NCBI GenBank assembly: GCA_964291365.2
Contig: OZ219989.1
Coordinates: 992,001 to 1,056,000, forward strand
From: JBDWFY01 sp964291365
Lineage (GTDB): Bacteria; Pseudomonadota; Alphaproteobacteria; Rhizobiales; Stappiaceae
DNA length: 64,000 nt
Direction: 5' to 3'
This document shows, in pieces, positions 18,132-27,729 of this stretch. Numbering within the stretch: the first letter of the stretch is position 1; each line of letters opens with the position of its first letter. The notes below the pieces were generated by a model. The model was not told the origin of the DNA and searched no databases. It was given only the letters and a program-made list of their open reading frames with translations. Made by a program: the position numbers and the translations under genes.

Positions 18132-19778
18132 TTAGAAATCCATACCACCCATACCACCCATACCACCACCACCTGGCATTGGAGGCATAGATTCCTTCTT
18201 AGGAAGCTCAGCTACCATAGCTTCAGTAGTGATTAATAGACCAGCGACAGATGCTGCGTCCTGTATTGCAGTCCGCACAACTTTTGTTGGGTCAATGATA
18301 CCTGTCTTGATCATATCAACATAGGTTTCATTTTGTGCATCAAAGCCTTTGTTGTCATCTTTCTCATCTTGTAGTTTGCCTACAACGACGGAACCTTCAA
18401 CACCGGCATTCTCAACAATTTGACGTACAGGAGACTCCAATGCGCGAAGCACAATGTCTATTCCAGCTTTAATATCGCTATTGTCAGATTTCAATGCCTT
18501 AACAGCTTTTTTAGCACGAAGTAGTGCAAGACCGCCACCAGCAACGATGCCTTCTTCAACAGCAGCACGTGTTGCGTTAAGAGCATCGTCTACACGATCC
18601 TTTTTCTCCTTAACTTCAACTTCCGTAGCTCCACCGACACGCAAAACTGCTACCCCGCCAGCCAATTTAGCCAAACGTTCTTGTAGTTTTTCACGGTCGT
18701 AATCGGAGGTTGTTTCCTCGATTTGAGCTTTGATTTGATTAACACGTCCTTTGATATCTTCTTTGGAACCAGCACCATCAATGACAGTTGTGTTCTCTTT
18801 TGTGATTTCAACACGCTCAGATGTACCGAGCATTTCTAATGTCACATTTTCAAGTTTGATACCAAGATCTTCTGAAATCACTGTGCCACCAGTAAGGATT
18901 GCAATATCTTCTAGCATTGCTTTTCGACGATCGCCAAATCCAGGTGCTTTTACCGCGGCAACTTTCAAGCCGCCTCGTAGTTTATTAACAACAAGGGTTG
19001 CAAGTGCTTCACCTTCAACATCCTCGGCAATAATAAGAAGCGGACGAGTTGATTGCACAACTGATTCCAAAATAGGCAACATTGCTTGCAAATTGGAAAG
19101 CTTCTTTTCATGTAGTAGGATATATGGCTTTTCCAAGTCTACTTGCATTTTCTCCGCATTAGTTACGAAATACGGGGACAAGTAACCTCGGTCAAATTGC
19201 ATCCCTTCAACAACTTCAAGGTCTGTTTCAAGAGATTTTGCTTCTTCAACAGTTATAACCCCTTCGTTACCAACTTTTTGCATTGCATCAGAAATATCTT
19301 TTCCGATTGCGACATCACCATTTGAAGAAATTGTACCAACTTGTGCAACTTCTTCTGAGGATGAGATTTTTTTCGAACGCTTTTCCAAGTCCTTAACGAC
19401 AGCTTCAACCGCAAGGTCTACTCCGCGTTTTAGATCCATTGGATTCATCCCCGCTGCGACATATTTCGTTCCCTCTTTCACAATAGCGTGAGCGAGAACA
19501 GTTGCCGTGGTGGTTCCATCACCAGCGATATCATTGGTTTTGGTTGCGACTTCGCGAACCATTTGTGCGCCCATATTTTCAAACTTGTCTTCAAGTTCAA
19601 TTTCCTTGGCGACTGTAACACCGTCTTTAGTAATACGCGGTGCACCAAACGATTTGTCAAGAACGACATTTCGTCCTTTTGGACCAAGCGTTACTTTGAC
19701 AGCATCAGCGAGAACATCAATTCCTCGCAACATTTTATCACGTGCTTGTTCCTTTAATCTGACTTCTTTTGCAGACAT
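18132..19778 (-). CDS. groEL: Chaperonin GroEL
   Basis: 60-kDa chaperonin subunit, 548 aa, the standard length. Clear GroEL blocks: VTLGPKGRNVVLDKSFGAP near 30, AGDGTTTATVLA near 86, the apical region with AVKAPGFGDRRKAMLEDIAI, GGVAVLRVGGATEVEVKEKK near 380, and the Gly/Met-rich tail MPPMPGGGGMGGMGGMDF. With GroES it forms the ATP-driven folding chamber in the cytoplasm. It follows groES by about 90 bases and shares its promoter with CIRCE. Single copy in this window. Confidence 0.98.
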   Translation of the reverse strand: MSAKEVRLKEQARDKMLRGIDVLADAVKVTLGPKGRNVVLDKSFGAPRITKDGVTVAKEIELEDKFENMGAQMVREVATKTNDIAGDGTTTATVLAHAIVKEGTKYVAAGMNPMDLKRGVDLAVEAVVKDLEKRSKKISSSEEVAQVGTISSNGDVAIGKDISDAMQKVGNEGVITVEEAKSLETDLEVVEGMQFDRGYLSPYFVTNAEKMQVDLEKPYILLHEKKLSNLQAMLPILESVVQSTRPLLIIAEDVEGEALATLVVNKLRGGLKVAAVKAPGFGDRRKAMLEDIAILTGGTVISEDLGIKLENVTLEMLGTSERVEITKENTTVIDGAGSKEDIKGRVNQIKAQIEETTSDYDREKLQERLAKLAGGVAVLRVGGATEVEVKEKKDRVDDALNATRAAVEEGIVAGGGLALLRAKKAVKALKSDNSDIKAGIDIVLRALESPVRQIVENAGVEGSVVVGKLQDEKDDNKGFDAQNETYVDMIKTGIIDPTKVVRTAIQDAASVAGLLITTEAMVAELPKKESMPPMPGGGGMGGMGGMDF

Positions 19779-19867
19779 AATATGTTTACTCCGTAAATTG
19801 TAAGTTTAGTTTTTTTGAGTTTGTGCACCCTAGAAATTCATAATGGGTGCGAATTGTGTGGTTTTGG

Positions 19868-20158
19868 TTATTTTTCAATAACACCCATGATGTCGGACTC
19901 TTTCATAATGAGTAGCTCATCACCTTCGAGTTTAACCTCGGTTCCAGACCACTTTCCGAACAGAACTTTGTCCCCTTTCTTAACATCAAGAGGAACTACT
20001 TTTCCTGTTTCGTCTCGTGCGCCTTTTCCAACTGCAATTATTTCACCTTCTTGAGGTTTTTCTTTTGCAGTATCCGGAATAATAATTCCGCCTGAAGTTT
20101 TTTCCTCTGAGTCAATGCGCTTTACGACGACGCGATCATGCAATGGTCGAAATTTCAT
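19868..20158 (-). CDS. groES: Co-chaperonin GroES
   Basis: 10-kDa lid of the GroEL chamber, 96 aa from MKFRPLHDRV. The mobile loop EEKTSGGIIIPDTAKEKPQ, the GDKVLFGKWSGTEVKL strand and the MKESDIMGVIE ending are all normal. Upstream in-frame codons to 20272 are not part of the protein; the start chosen matches every GroES and has GGGAAA before it. It opens the groESL operon behind a CIRCE element. Confidence 0.97.
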   Translation of the reverse strand: MKFRPLHDRVVVKRIDSEEKTSGGIIIPDTAKEKPQEGEIIAVGKGARDETGKVVPLDVKKGDKVLFGKWSGTEVKLEGDELLIMKESDIMGVIEK

Positions 20159-20265
20159 CGTTATTTCCCTTTTTTTGTTAATCCCATTATTGGGATTGAA
20201 TGTTGAATTTAAATTAAGTGAATGCACAACATTGCTGTTGAACATCCGAGTTTGAGATAAAATTA

Positions 20266-20292
20266 TTAGCACTCGCGAACGGCGAGTGCTAA
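20266..20292 (-). promoter_or_regulatory. CIRCE operator (HrcA site)
   Basis: Perfect 9-9-9 CIRCE inverted repeat: TTAGCACTC (20266-20274), 9-base spacer, GAGTGCTAA (20284-20292). It lies between the groESL promoter and groES. CIRCE is the binding site of the HrcA repressor, so heat induction of groESL by HrcA release is expected. The hrcA gene is not in this window. Confidence 0.97.
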
Positions 20293-20301
20293 CAACTGAA
20301 C

Positions 20302-20331
20302 TACATATAGGAATTAAAAAATTATTGTCAA
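20302..20331 (-). promoter_or_regulatory. Putative sigma-70 promoter of groESL
   Basis: On the minus strand TTGACA (20326-20331) is followed after 18 bases by TATGTA (20302-20307). The perfect -35 and its place just upstream of CIRCE make this the likely housekeeping promoter; the operator would then cover the transcription start region. Confidence 0.75.
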
Positions 20332-20551
20332 GGGGTAAAATTGAAAAAAAATTGAATTTTTTTAGATTTTTTATATTAAGTGCTGAAAATAAGGGATTTA
20401 TGTTGCAATTCTTTTTTATTTTTTTTCAAAATTTACACATTTAAATAGAAAATTTCGAAGTGACATTACATAAAAGTCATTAATTTTGCTTTAACTATTC
20501 TGATGTACAAAAAAATACACTCTTCAAGTGTAAATTTATATGTGATAAAAC

Positions 20552-21934
20552 TTAACTTTGGTTACCGACAATCACAAAAGTAGGTTCTGCATTAAGTAAC
20601 ATTTGTTTGGCAATCCGCTTGACATCTTCAAGTGTCACAGCATTTACTTTACTATTTCGAGTGTTGATATAATCAAAACCACGATCTGTTAGTTGTATTC
20701 CAAGTAATTGTCCGGCGATTTTTTCCGAGGTATCAAAGCGTAGCGCGTAAGAACCAGTGAGATAAGTTTTCGCTGCGTCCAATTCCTCTTGAGTTGGACC
20801 TTCAGTTGCCATACGATTTATTTGTTGTTTGATTAACTCAATTACCTCTTGCACATTCTCTGGTCTAGTTGAGGTTCGTCCTTCAAGTACTCCAGAATGG
20901 TCATATGCGGTTAAGCTAATGTAGATTCCATAGGCCAATCCACGTTTTTCTCGAATTTCTTCATATAACCAAGAGGTAAAACTGCTCTCACCGAGTATTT
21001 GAGACATTAGATATCCAGCAAAATAATCTGGGTCATGACGTTCAAGTCCTGGTAATGCGTAACGAATAACAGTTTGTGGGACATCAAGTTCAATAGATTC
21101 CGTAACACCAGACTCGGGAACAATATAAGAGATTTCATCTAGGTTTGATTTTTCAGGGAGCGTTAGAAAGACTTTATCAATCATTTTTCCAAGTTCTTCA
21201 GCACTAATATCACCGACGACTCCAATTTTAAGATTGTCGCGGCCAAATATTTTTTGACGAAACGCACGAATATCTTCAGGAGTTATACTTTCCAACGACT
21301 CTACCGTACCTCTAACTGGACGTTCATAAGTATGGTCTGGATATAATAATTTGGATAACTCTTTACTGGCGATTGAATCAGGTCGAGTTTCATTCCGTTG
21401 AATACTAGTTATGATCTGCGTTCGAATTCTTTCAAATGGTTCATCATCAATATGTGGTTTATTGACAGCAAGAGATAACAGCTCAAATGCTCGATCTTTG
21501 TGAGGAGTTAAAGTTTGTAAATAACCATAGAAAGTATCACGTCCCGAACTAAAGTAAAGTGACATTGACAAATCATTTAGAGTCTGTTGAAAATCCTGTG
21601 AACTAATACCACCAGCCCCTTCATCAAGTAATCCAGACATTAAATACGCTAACCCTTCCTTACCTTCTGGATCTTGAACAGCACCACCATGTAAAAACCC
21701 GTATCGAAAGGTAATTATTGGCAACGAACGTTCTTCAACTAACCATGCCTCTATTCCACCTGGACTAATTACCCGTTGAATCTCAATCGCTCTTGCCGAT
21801 TGGATAACAACGAACGATAGAGTTATTGCAATAAAGCATTGCAACATCAAACCAAGAATAGCTCTCCAAATGAAGGTTTTAGGAGACCGGAAGTGGTATG
21901 ATACGTTTCTTTGAAAAAATTGTATAGTTTTCAT
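20552..21934 (-). CDS. M16-family peptidase homologue without HxxEH (inactive partner)
   Basis: 460-aa exported protein of the insulinase/M16 family. The hydrophobic segment at about 25-50 ends in SARA before IEIQ, a signal peptide. The place where the zinc motif should be reads GLAYLMSGLLDEGAGG, so the HxxEH ligands are missing. The C-terminal M16 domain is intact (LDAAKTYLTGSYALRFDT, IAGQLLGIQ). It starts 2 bases after the upstream M16 gene stops. Paired active and inactive M16 subunits are common next to lspA in alphaproteobacteria; a periplasmic heterodimer is inferred. Confidence 0.88.
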   Translation of the reverse strand: MKTIQFFQRNVSYHFRSPKTFIWRAILGLMLQCFIAITLSFVVIQSARAIEIQRVISPGGIEAWLVEERSLPIITFRYGFLHGGAVQDPEGKEGLAYLMSGLLDEGAGGISSQDFQQTLNDLSMSLYFSSGRDTFYGYLQTLTPHKDRAFELLSLAVNKPHIDDEPFERIRTQIITSIQRNETRPDSIASKELSKLLYPDHTYERPVRGTVESLESITPEDIRAFRQKIFGRDNLKIGVVGDISAEELGKMIDKVFLTLPEKSNLDEISYIVPESGVTESIELDVPQTVIRYALPGLERHDPDYFAGYLMSQILGESSFTSWLYEEIREKRGLAYGIYISLTAYDHSGVLEGRTSTRPENVQEVIELIKQQINRMATEGPTQEELDAAKTYLTGSYALRFDTSEKIAGQLLGIQLTDRGFDYINTRNSKVNAVTLEDVKRIAKQMLLNAEPTFVIVGNQS

Positions 21935-21936
21935 GA

Positions 21937-23352
21937 TTAGTTACTTTCTGTTTGAGATTCACCGACTAGTCTGCCGATTACTGCATGTTGATTATAAAGG
22001 TACTTGCGGGCGACATCCTGCACGTCTTTAGTTGTAATCAATTGTACTTTTTCAGTCCAATTCAAAATGTTTTCTAAATCTTGACCTGTAGTTAATTCGC
22101 CACCAATCCAACGGGCTAAATTGGTGTGATTGTCTTGGGCGTAGATATCATCAGCAACAAAATTTCGTTTAATACGATCTAATTCGTCTTCGTCAATTCC
22201 TTCTTCTACAATAAGATCAATTTCAGCTTGGACATCGGCTAAAATTTCTTCTAATGATATCCCATCTCTTGGGGTTGCAGAAACTGAAAAGTTAGAATGG
22301 TCGCGGCGAGAATCCCAATAACTTGCGTTGACAGAAGTCGCACGCTTTTCCTCGACAATTAACCTATTGTATAAACGACTACTGGTACCTTCCCCTAAAA
22401 TGTTCTCTAACATAGTTAAAGCGAGGCTTTCATTGCCTGTTGCCGTCAAATCACTTGGAACAATCCAATTTTTCTGCACTGATGGTTTTTGTACCCGTTC
22501 ATTAGCAAAAGTAATGACATGTTCTGCCAAAGGAGGTTGTACTTTTGGACGTACTCTTTCTGGGAGTTTTTCACCAGCTGTTATTTGTCCATAGGTTGAT
22601 ACGGCAAGATTCCTAACTTCTTCAACTGTTACATCACCTGCTACCACTAGGATGGCGTTGTTGGGGGAATAATATCGCTTGTAAAATGCTAATACATCTT
22701 CAACAGATAAGTTTTCAATTTCATCTTCCCAACCGATCAATGGAATTGAATAAGGATGGTTGGTGAATAGCGAGGAATGAACAATTTCTGCTAATTGCGA
22801 TCCAGGATTGTTATCCACTCTAGACGCACGCTCTTCTAAAACTACTTCACGTTCTGGTGCAATAACATCTTCAGTTAGTATGACATTTGTCATTCGATCA
22901 GATTCATATTTCATCATTAGAGGTAGATGCTCTTTAGCAATTTTTTGGTAATATGCGGTATAATCATATGATGTGAAGGCATTTTGTTCACCACCATTTT
23001 CATTAATGACGCGATCAAACTCTCCAGCTGGATAGTTACTCGTCCCCTTAAACATCAAATGCTCGAGAAAATGTGCTAAGCCAGATTTTCCAACTGGTTC
23101 ATCCGCACCACCAACTCGATACCAAATCATATGGGTGACAATTGGGGCACGATGATCAGTAATGACTATTACGTCAAGACCATTTGCAAGACTGAATTGA
23201 GTTGTTTTTTCTTTTAGACGCTCGCTAGCATTGAGAGATTTGATGATATCATTTGTAGAGGAGCGGGTTAAAATAATTTCAGCATTAGCTATTGAACAGG
23301 TGAGACTCAACAGCAGTGATAATGAAATTAGGGTAGTTTTCAGTCTACTCAT
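21937..23352 (-). CDS. M16-family zinc peptidase, exported
   Basis: Active member of the M16 pair, about 471 aa from the ATG at 23352, which follows GGAGGG. A signal peptide (MSRLKTTLISLSLLLSL, cleaved near IANAE) exports it. The zinc site HFLEHLMFKGT is present near residue 100 (inverted HxxEH), with the second glutamate expected about 75 residues later in VVLEERASRVDNNPGSQLAE. The ORF extends upstream to 23460 but without a better start. It and its inactive partner are in one unit with the DUF3035 lipoprotein, lspA and ileS. Confidence 0.92.
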   Translation of the reverse strand: MSRLKTTLISLSLLLSLTCSIANAEIILTRSSTNDIIKSLNASERLKEKTTQFSLANGLDVIVITDHRAPIVTHMIWYRVGGADEPVGKSGLAHFLEHLMFKGTSNYPAGEFDRVINENGGEQNAFTSYDYTAYYQKIAKEHLPLMMKYESDRMTNVILTEDVIAPEREVVLEERASRVDNNPGSQLAEIVHSSLFTNHPYSIPLIGWEDEIENLSVEDVLAFYKRYYSPNNAILVVAGDVTVEEVRNLAVSTYGQITAGEKLPERVRPKVQPPLAEHVITFANERVQKPSVQKNWIVPSDLTATGNESLALTMLENILGEGTSSRLYNRLIVEEKRATSVNASYWDSRRDHSNFSVSATPRDGISLEEILADVQAEIDLIVEEGIDEDELDRIKRNFVADDIYAQDNHTNLARWIGGELTTGQDLENILNWTEKVQLITTKDVQDVARKYLYNQHAVIGRLVGESQTESN

Positions 23353-23389
23353 GTATTTTCCCTCCATAAAGTTGACTAATTGATTCCAG

Positions 23390-23896
23390 TTATGAACTTT
23401 CTTCGTCAGATTCCTCTGCTGGATTGTCAGGAGGAATACTGTATTCAATTGGTGGTTCAATCAAACTGCACCGATTGTTTGGGTCTGATTCGTCACATTT
23501 TTGATCGGTCAATGGATTGGATGTATCCGAGCTACTTTCTTTTGTGGTATCAGGATCGGTAGATAGTACGATTGACTCTGTATTAGGTTTTTCCTCGTCG
23601 CTTTGAGTCTTGGTTGTGTTGTTAGTCACAGCATTTGGATCTGGTAATTCATCAAGTGTTTCGGGTATTGCTAATGGATCACGCTTTTTGTATTCAATTG
23701 GATCTTCACCAGTTCCAATTGGGATAATATCATTAATAGCAGAGCGTATTGTCACTACGTCCGGAATAACTTTCGGTTGCTCAAAAGTATGCTCGGTGCG
23801 ATTTGCACAAGCTACCAAACTGGCAAATATTCCTGTGAAAATTAAAATAGCCAAGAAGTTATTAGTGTGATTACGAGACACGGTTGAATTCCCCAA
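23390..23896 (-). CDS. DUF3035-like lipoprotein
   Basis: 168-aa lipoprotein. The N-terminus has basic residues, a hydrophobic run and lipobox LVAC near residue 30, so it would be lipidated and processed by LspA, whose gene is immediately upstream. The following block (PDVVTIRSAINDIIP, YKKRDPLAIPETLDELPDP) resembles the PDEF...PL.IPP...LP pattern of DUF3035, a family commonly next to lspA in alphaproteobacteria. The C-terminus is acidic and Ser/Pro-rich, probably disordered. Molecular role unknown. Confidence 0.75.
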   Translation of the reverse strand: MGNSTVSRNHTNNFLAILIFTGIFASLVACANRTEHTFEQPKVIPDVVTIRSAINDIIPIGTGEDPIEYKKRDPLAIPETLDELPDPNAVTNNTTKTQSDEEKPNTESIVLSTDPDTTKESSSDTSNPLTDQKCDESDPNNRCSLIEPPIEYSIPPDNPAEESDEESS

Positions 23897-23946
23897 AGTT
23901 CAGTTGAAATTATTGAGCATCTCATGTGATTAGAATTGCAGTCCTT

Positions 23947-24477
23947 CTAACTACTTGATGGTGTTGATGATTTGGATTTGCCAAAAAAAGTATCAAATAA
24001 TACGCCAATTACTCCAATTACGATACATACATCAGCAATATTAAATACATACCATGAAAAATTGCCGACAAAAAAATGTAAAAAATCTATAACGGGTCCT
24101 AAAAATGCTCGATCTATCCCATTTCCAATCGCCCCCCCAATAATTAAACCTAAACTATATCCTGTCAATTTCTCTTTGACACGTACTGACCACACCCATA
24201 AAAATATTGATGCACCAAATGAAATCAAGCTCAAAATTGTTCGACCTAAGGTTGTCGTTTGTTGGAATAAGCCATATGAGATACCGCGATTTTCTACGTA
24301 TACTAAATTGAAAAATGGTGCGACATTAAATGCTCCCTTAGTTTTGAGTTCAAGTGCACTGACCAATAGATGCTTAGTAGCTTGATCAATTATGACTGAG
24401 AAAACTATGATCCAAACCACATAGTAGCTTAGTGTTCCCCACAGATATTGTTGTTTAAAAGTTGAATTTTCTGACAT
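23947..24477 (-). CDS. lspA: Prolipoprotein signal peptidase
   Basis: Inner-membrane aspartyl peptidase that cleaves lipoprotein signal peptides. About 176 aa, with four hydrophobic segments. Conserved motifs: DQATKHLL near 35, VENRGISYGLF near 68, and GGAIGNGIDRAFLGPVIDFL near 130, holding the two catalytic aspartates. Starts at the ATG at 24477; a TTG 12 bases upstream is in frame. It lies just after ileS, the usual ileS-lspA order. Confidence 0.95.
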   Translation of the reverse strand: MSENSTFKQQYLWGTLSYYVVWIIVFSVIIDQATKHLLVSALELKTKGAFNVAPFFNLVYVENRGISYGLFQQTTTLGRTILSLISFGASIFLWVWSVRVKEKLTGYSLGLIIGGAIGNGIDRAFLGPVIDFLHFFVGNFSWYVFNIADVCIVIGVIGVLFDTFFGKSKSSTPSSS

Positions 24478-24520
24478 TGGCTTTATCAATTAGTTGTTTA
24501 AGTTATATGTAGTAATTGAG

Positions 24521-27457
24521 TTATAGATTGAGTTCTCGCATAGTTTCAGCATCGCGTAGCGAAAGATCTGGAAATTGTGAATCTGTTCCTACTTCAGGGA
24601 GAATTTTCCAACAGCGGGCACATTTCTTTCCTTCGGCAAGCTCGGATTTTACGGCAATGTTAGCAATATCATCAAGTTTGAAAGCGTCTGCAGGTGCTGT
24701 TTCTTCCGAAATTGTAATCTGACTGGTAATTGCAATATCCGCCAAATCAACTTCATTTAAAATTGCAACCAATTCTGAATCTGAAACATAAACTACTGGG
24801 TGCGCTTCCAATGAAGAACCAATTCGCTTCTCTTGTCGCTCAATTTCTAATGCACCATTGATTACCCTTCGTACATCCTTGATCTTATTCCATTTCGTTG
24901 CTAACGCGTCATCTTGCCATTGCGGTTGTGCTGAAGGGAATTCACGTAAATGAACAGATGAATTCTGTTCAGGAAAGCGTGTTTGCCAAGTCTCTTCCAT
25001 GGTATAAACTAGAATTGGTGCAAGCCAGGCTGTTACAAAATTAAACAACTGATCAATAACTTCTAGGGCTGCTTTGCGTCGAATTGATGATGGTGCATCG
25101 CAATAAAGTGCATCTTTGCGAATATCAAAATAAAATGCGGATAATTCAACTGTTAAAAAGTTAAATAGTTGAGCAAAAACTTTTTTGAAATCAAAATCCT
25201 CATAGCTCTTGCGAATCAAAGTATCCAATTCAAATAACCGATGTAGCATTAATCGCTCTAATTCCGGCATTTGATCATAGGGGACTGACTCATTTTGATA
25301 GTGTGTCAATGAACCAAGCATCCAGCGAATTGTATTGCGAAGTTTACGATAAGCATCCACATTTGTTTTCAATATTTCTTGACCAATTCTTTGATCTTCG
25401 GCAAAGTCAGATGAGGCAACCCAAAGTCGTAATATATCTGCACCATATTGCTTTATCACATCTTGAGGGAAAGTTTGGTTCCCTAAAGACTTTGACATTT
25501 TTCGTCCTTTTTCATCCATGGTAAATCCATGCGTTAACACTGCATCATATGGAGCATGTTTGCGGGTTCCACAACTTTGTAGCAAAGATGAATGAAACCA
25601 CCCACGATGTTGGTCGCTACCTTCCAAATACAATACATAATCTTTACCACCGAGTCCCTTGCGATGAGGTTTCAAATCTTCTCGTTGTTCTAAGCAAAAT
25701 GCATGTGTTGAGCCACTATCAAACCATACATCTAAGATATCATCCACTTTTTCCCATTCAGCGGGGTCATAGTTGTTACCTAAGAACCGTGCTTTGGCAT
25801 CATCGGCAAACCAAGCGTCAGCTCCTTCGGTGCTAAATGCTTCAAAAATACGTTTATTTACTTCTGCATCTTTCAAGACTTCGTTGTTTTTGGTATTAAC
25901 AAAAACTGTGATTGGAACTCCCCAAGCCCGTTGTCGTGATAACACCCAATCGGGGCGGTTTTCAATCATTGAACGTAAGCGATTTTGTCCACTTTTTGGT
26001 ACAAATCTAGTTTCAGCAATTGCCTTGAGCGCACGATTGCGTAGTGTGTCCTCAGTTCCATCAATGGGTTTATCCATATATACAAACCATTGCGGTGTAT
26101 TCCTAAATATGATCGGTTTCTTTGAACGCCAAGAGTGTGGGTATTGGTGTTTGATTCTGCCACGAGCGATTAGCTGACCTGCTTTCACCAACATATCAAT
26201 TATTGCTTGATTCGCAGAGCCTTTTTTGCCTTTATCGGAGATAATTTGATGACCTTCAAAGCCTGGTGCGTCTTCGGTAAAGTATCCGTCATCGGCCACA
26301 GTGAAGGGAATTTGCGAATCAATTCCTTTTGCTTCAATGGAATTTCGATGTTCAGTCCAAACATCAAAATCTTCAGCTCCATGTCCAGGTGCACTATGTA
26401 CAAATCCAGTTCCAGCATCAGCAGTGACATGGTCACCAGCGAGTAACGGAACTGTAAATTGATAACCTCCTAGCTTTAGATTGGCAAATGGATGTGCGCA
26501 AGTAACGTCGGCTAACTCATCGTTCTTGATTTGACGCAATTGTTTAAAGGTAGTAACGCGCGCCTTTGCCATAACTTCATCAGCTAAACTTTCAGCTATC
26601 AACAATTTTTCACCTACCTGTGCCCAATTTTTCTCTGGAACTTCCGTGACTTCGTATAGTCCATAAGAAATCTGGTTAGAATAAGAAATTGCCCGATTCC
26701 CAGGGATGGTCCATGGCGTAGTAGTCCAAATGACAATCGCAACATCGGATAAATCTTTTGATTGATTATTCTTTGCGTGAGAAATAATGGGAAATTTTGC
26801 CCAAATGGTGTCAGATTCATAGTCCAAATATTCAACTTCAGCTTCTGCTAATGCAGTGCGCTCAACTACAGACCACATTACTGGTTTGGAGCCACGATAC
26901 AATTGCCCTGCCATTGAATGCTTCATTAATTCATTTGCAATTGTTGCCTCAGCTGCATAGGCCATCGTTAGGTAGGGATTTTCCCAATCACCTTCAATTC
27001 CAAGTCGCTTAAACTCCTCGCGTTGCACACCTATCCAATGTTCGGCAAATTCTCGACATTCACGGCGGAAATCATTTACTGGAATTGAATCTTTATCTTT
27101 TCCAGCAGCGCGAAATTGCTCTTCTACTTTCCACTCAATTGGTAGTCCATGACAATCCCAACCAGGTACATAGTTTGCGTCATAACCAAGCATTTGCATT
27201 GAACGAACAACCAAATCTTTCAAAATTTTATTAAGAGCTGTTCCGATATGAATATTACCGTTCGCGTAAGGTGGGCCATCGTGTAGAATAAACTTATCTC
27301 GTCCTTTACATTGCTGCCGCAATTTTTCATATAAGTTCATTGATTGCCAAAGTGTTAGAAATTCCGGCTCACGTTCTGGTAAACCAGCGCGCATTGGAAA
27401 ATCTGTTTTTGGTAAGAAAAGGGTATTGGAATAATCTTGATTTGTTGTTTCGGTCAT
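24521..27457 (-). CDS. ileS: Isoleucyl-tRNA synthetase
   Basis: Class I synthetase charging tRNA-Ile, 978 aa. The HIGH motif is in PPYANGNIHIGTALNK near residue 65, the KMSKS motif in MDEKGRKMSKSLGNQ near 635. The editing domain spans about 200-420 (TTTPWTIPGNRAISY). Near the C-terminus AEGKKCARCWKILPEVG has two cysteines of a zinc motif; the second CxxC is replaced by LSLRDAE, so only half of the usual zinc finger remains. That is seen in some alphaproteobacterial IleS. lspA follows at 43 bases. Confidence 0.96.
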   Translation of the reverse strand: MTETTNQDYSNTLFLPKTDFPMRAGLPEREPEFLTLWQSMNLYEKLRQQCKGRDKFILHDGPPYANGNIHIGTALNKILKDLVVRSMQMLGYDANYVPGWDCHGLPIEWKVEEQFRAAGKDKDSIPVNDFRRECREFAEHWIGVQREEFKRLGIEGDWENPYLTMAYAAEATIANELMKHSMAGQLYRGSKPVMWSVVERTALAEAEVEYLDYESDTIWAKFPIISHAKNNQSKDLSDVAIVIWTTTPWTIPGNRAISYSNQISYGLYEVTEVPEKNWAQVGEKLLIAESLADEVMAKARVTTFKQLRQIKNDELADVTCAHPFANLKLGGYQFTVPLLAGDHVTADAGTGFVHSAPGHGAEDFDVWTEHRNSIEAKGIDSQIPFTVADDGYFTEDAPGFEGHQIISDKGKKGSANQAIIDMLVKAGQLIARGRIKHQYPHSWRSKKPIIFRNTPQWFVYMDKPIDGTEDTLRNRALKAIAETRFVPKSGQNRLRSMIENRPDWVLSRQRAWGVPITVFVNTKNNEVLKDAEVNKRIFEAFSTEGADAWFADDAKARFLGNNYDPAEWEKVDDILDVWFDSGSTHAFCLEQREDLKPHRKGLGGKDYVLYLEGSDQHRGWFHSSLLQSCGTRKHAPYDAVLTHGFTMDEKGRKMSKSLGNQTFPQDVIKQYGADILRLWVASSDFAEDQRIGQEILKTNVDAYRKLRNTIRWMLGSLTHYQNESVPYDQMPELERLMLHRLFELDTLIRKSYEDFDFKKVFAQLFNFLTVELSAFYFDIRKDALYCDAPSSIRRKAALEVIDQLFNFVTAWLAPILVYTMEETWQTRFPEQNSSVHLREFPSAQPQWQDDALATKWNKIKDVRRVINGALEIERQEKRIGSSLEAHPVVYVSDSELVAILNEVDLADIAITSQITISEETAPADAFKLDDIANIAVKSELAEGKKCARCWKILPEVGTDSQFPDLSLRDAETMRELNL

Positions 27458-27729
27458 ATTTTAATATTTTTGAGTTGCATGAACTATGTTAGTTTTCGGA
27501 AATGTGTGTAAAGTTATGGCAAATGAATTTAACTAAATTGGTAATTGCCTAATTTAATTTTGATGAAAAATTTAAATTTTTGGTACACAATTACAATAAT
27601 AAAGTCAAAATACTTGCATAATATTTGTACATAAAATTAAACTTTCAAGTATAAAACGACTATATATTGGTTGAATAAAAAAAGTAAAGAGTCGGTAAAC
27701 TAAATTTTTTTTTATATATTTTTATTGTT
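27458..27729. other. AT-rich intergenic stretch
   Basis: About 270 bases between ileS and an EamA transporter gene, mostly A/T with poly-T and poly-A runs. It probably holds the ileS promoter. I saw no gene or defined repeat. Confidence 0.55.

Noticed and set aside
18454..19803. Several open frames on the plus strand opposite groEL
   Set aside because: They mirror the codon pattern of groEL, have no ribosome-binding sites and overlap one another.
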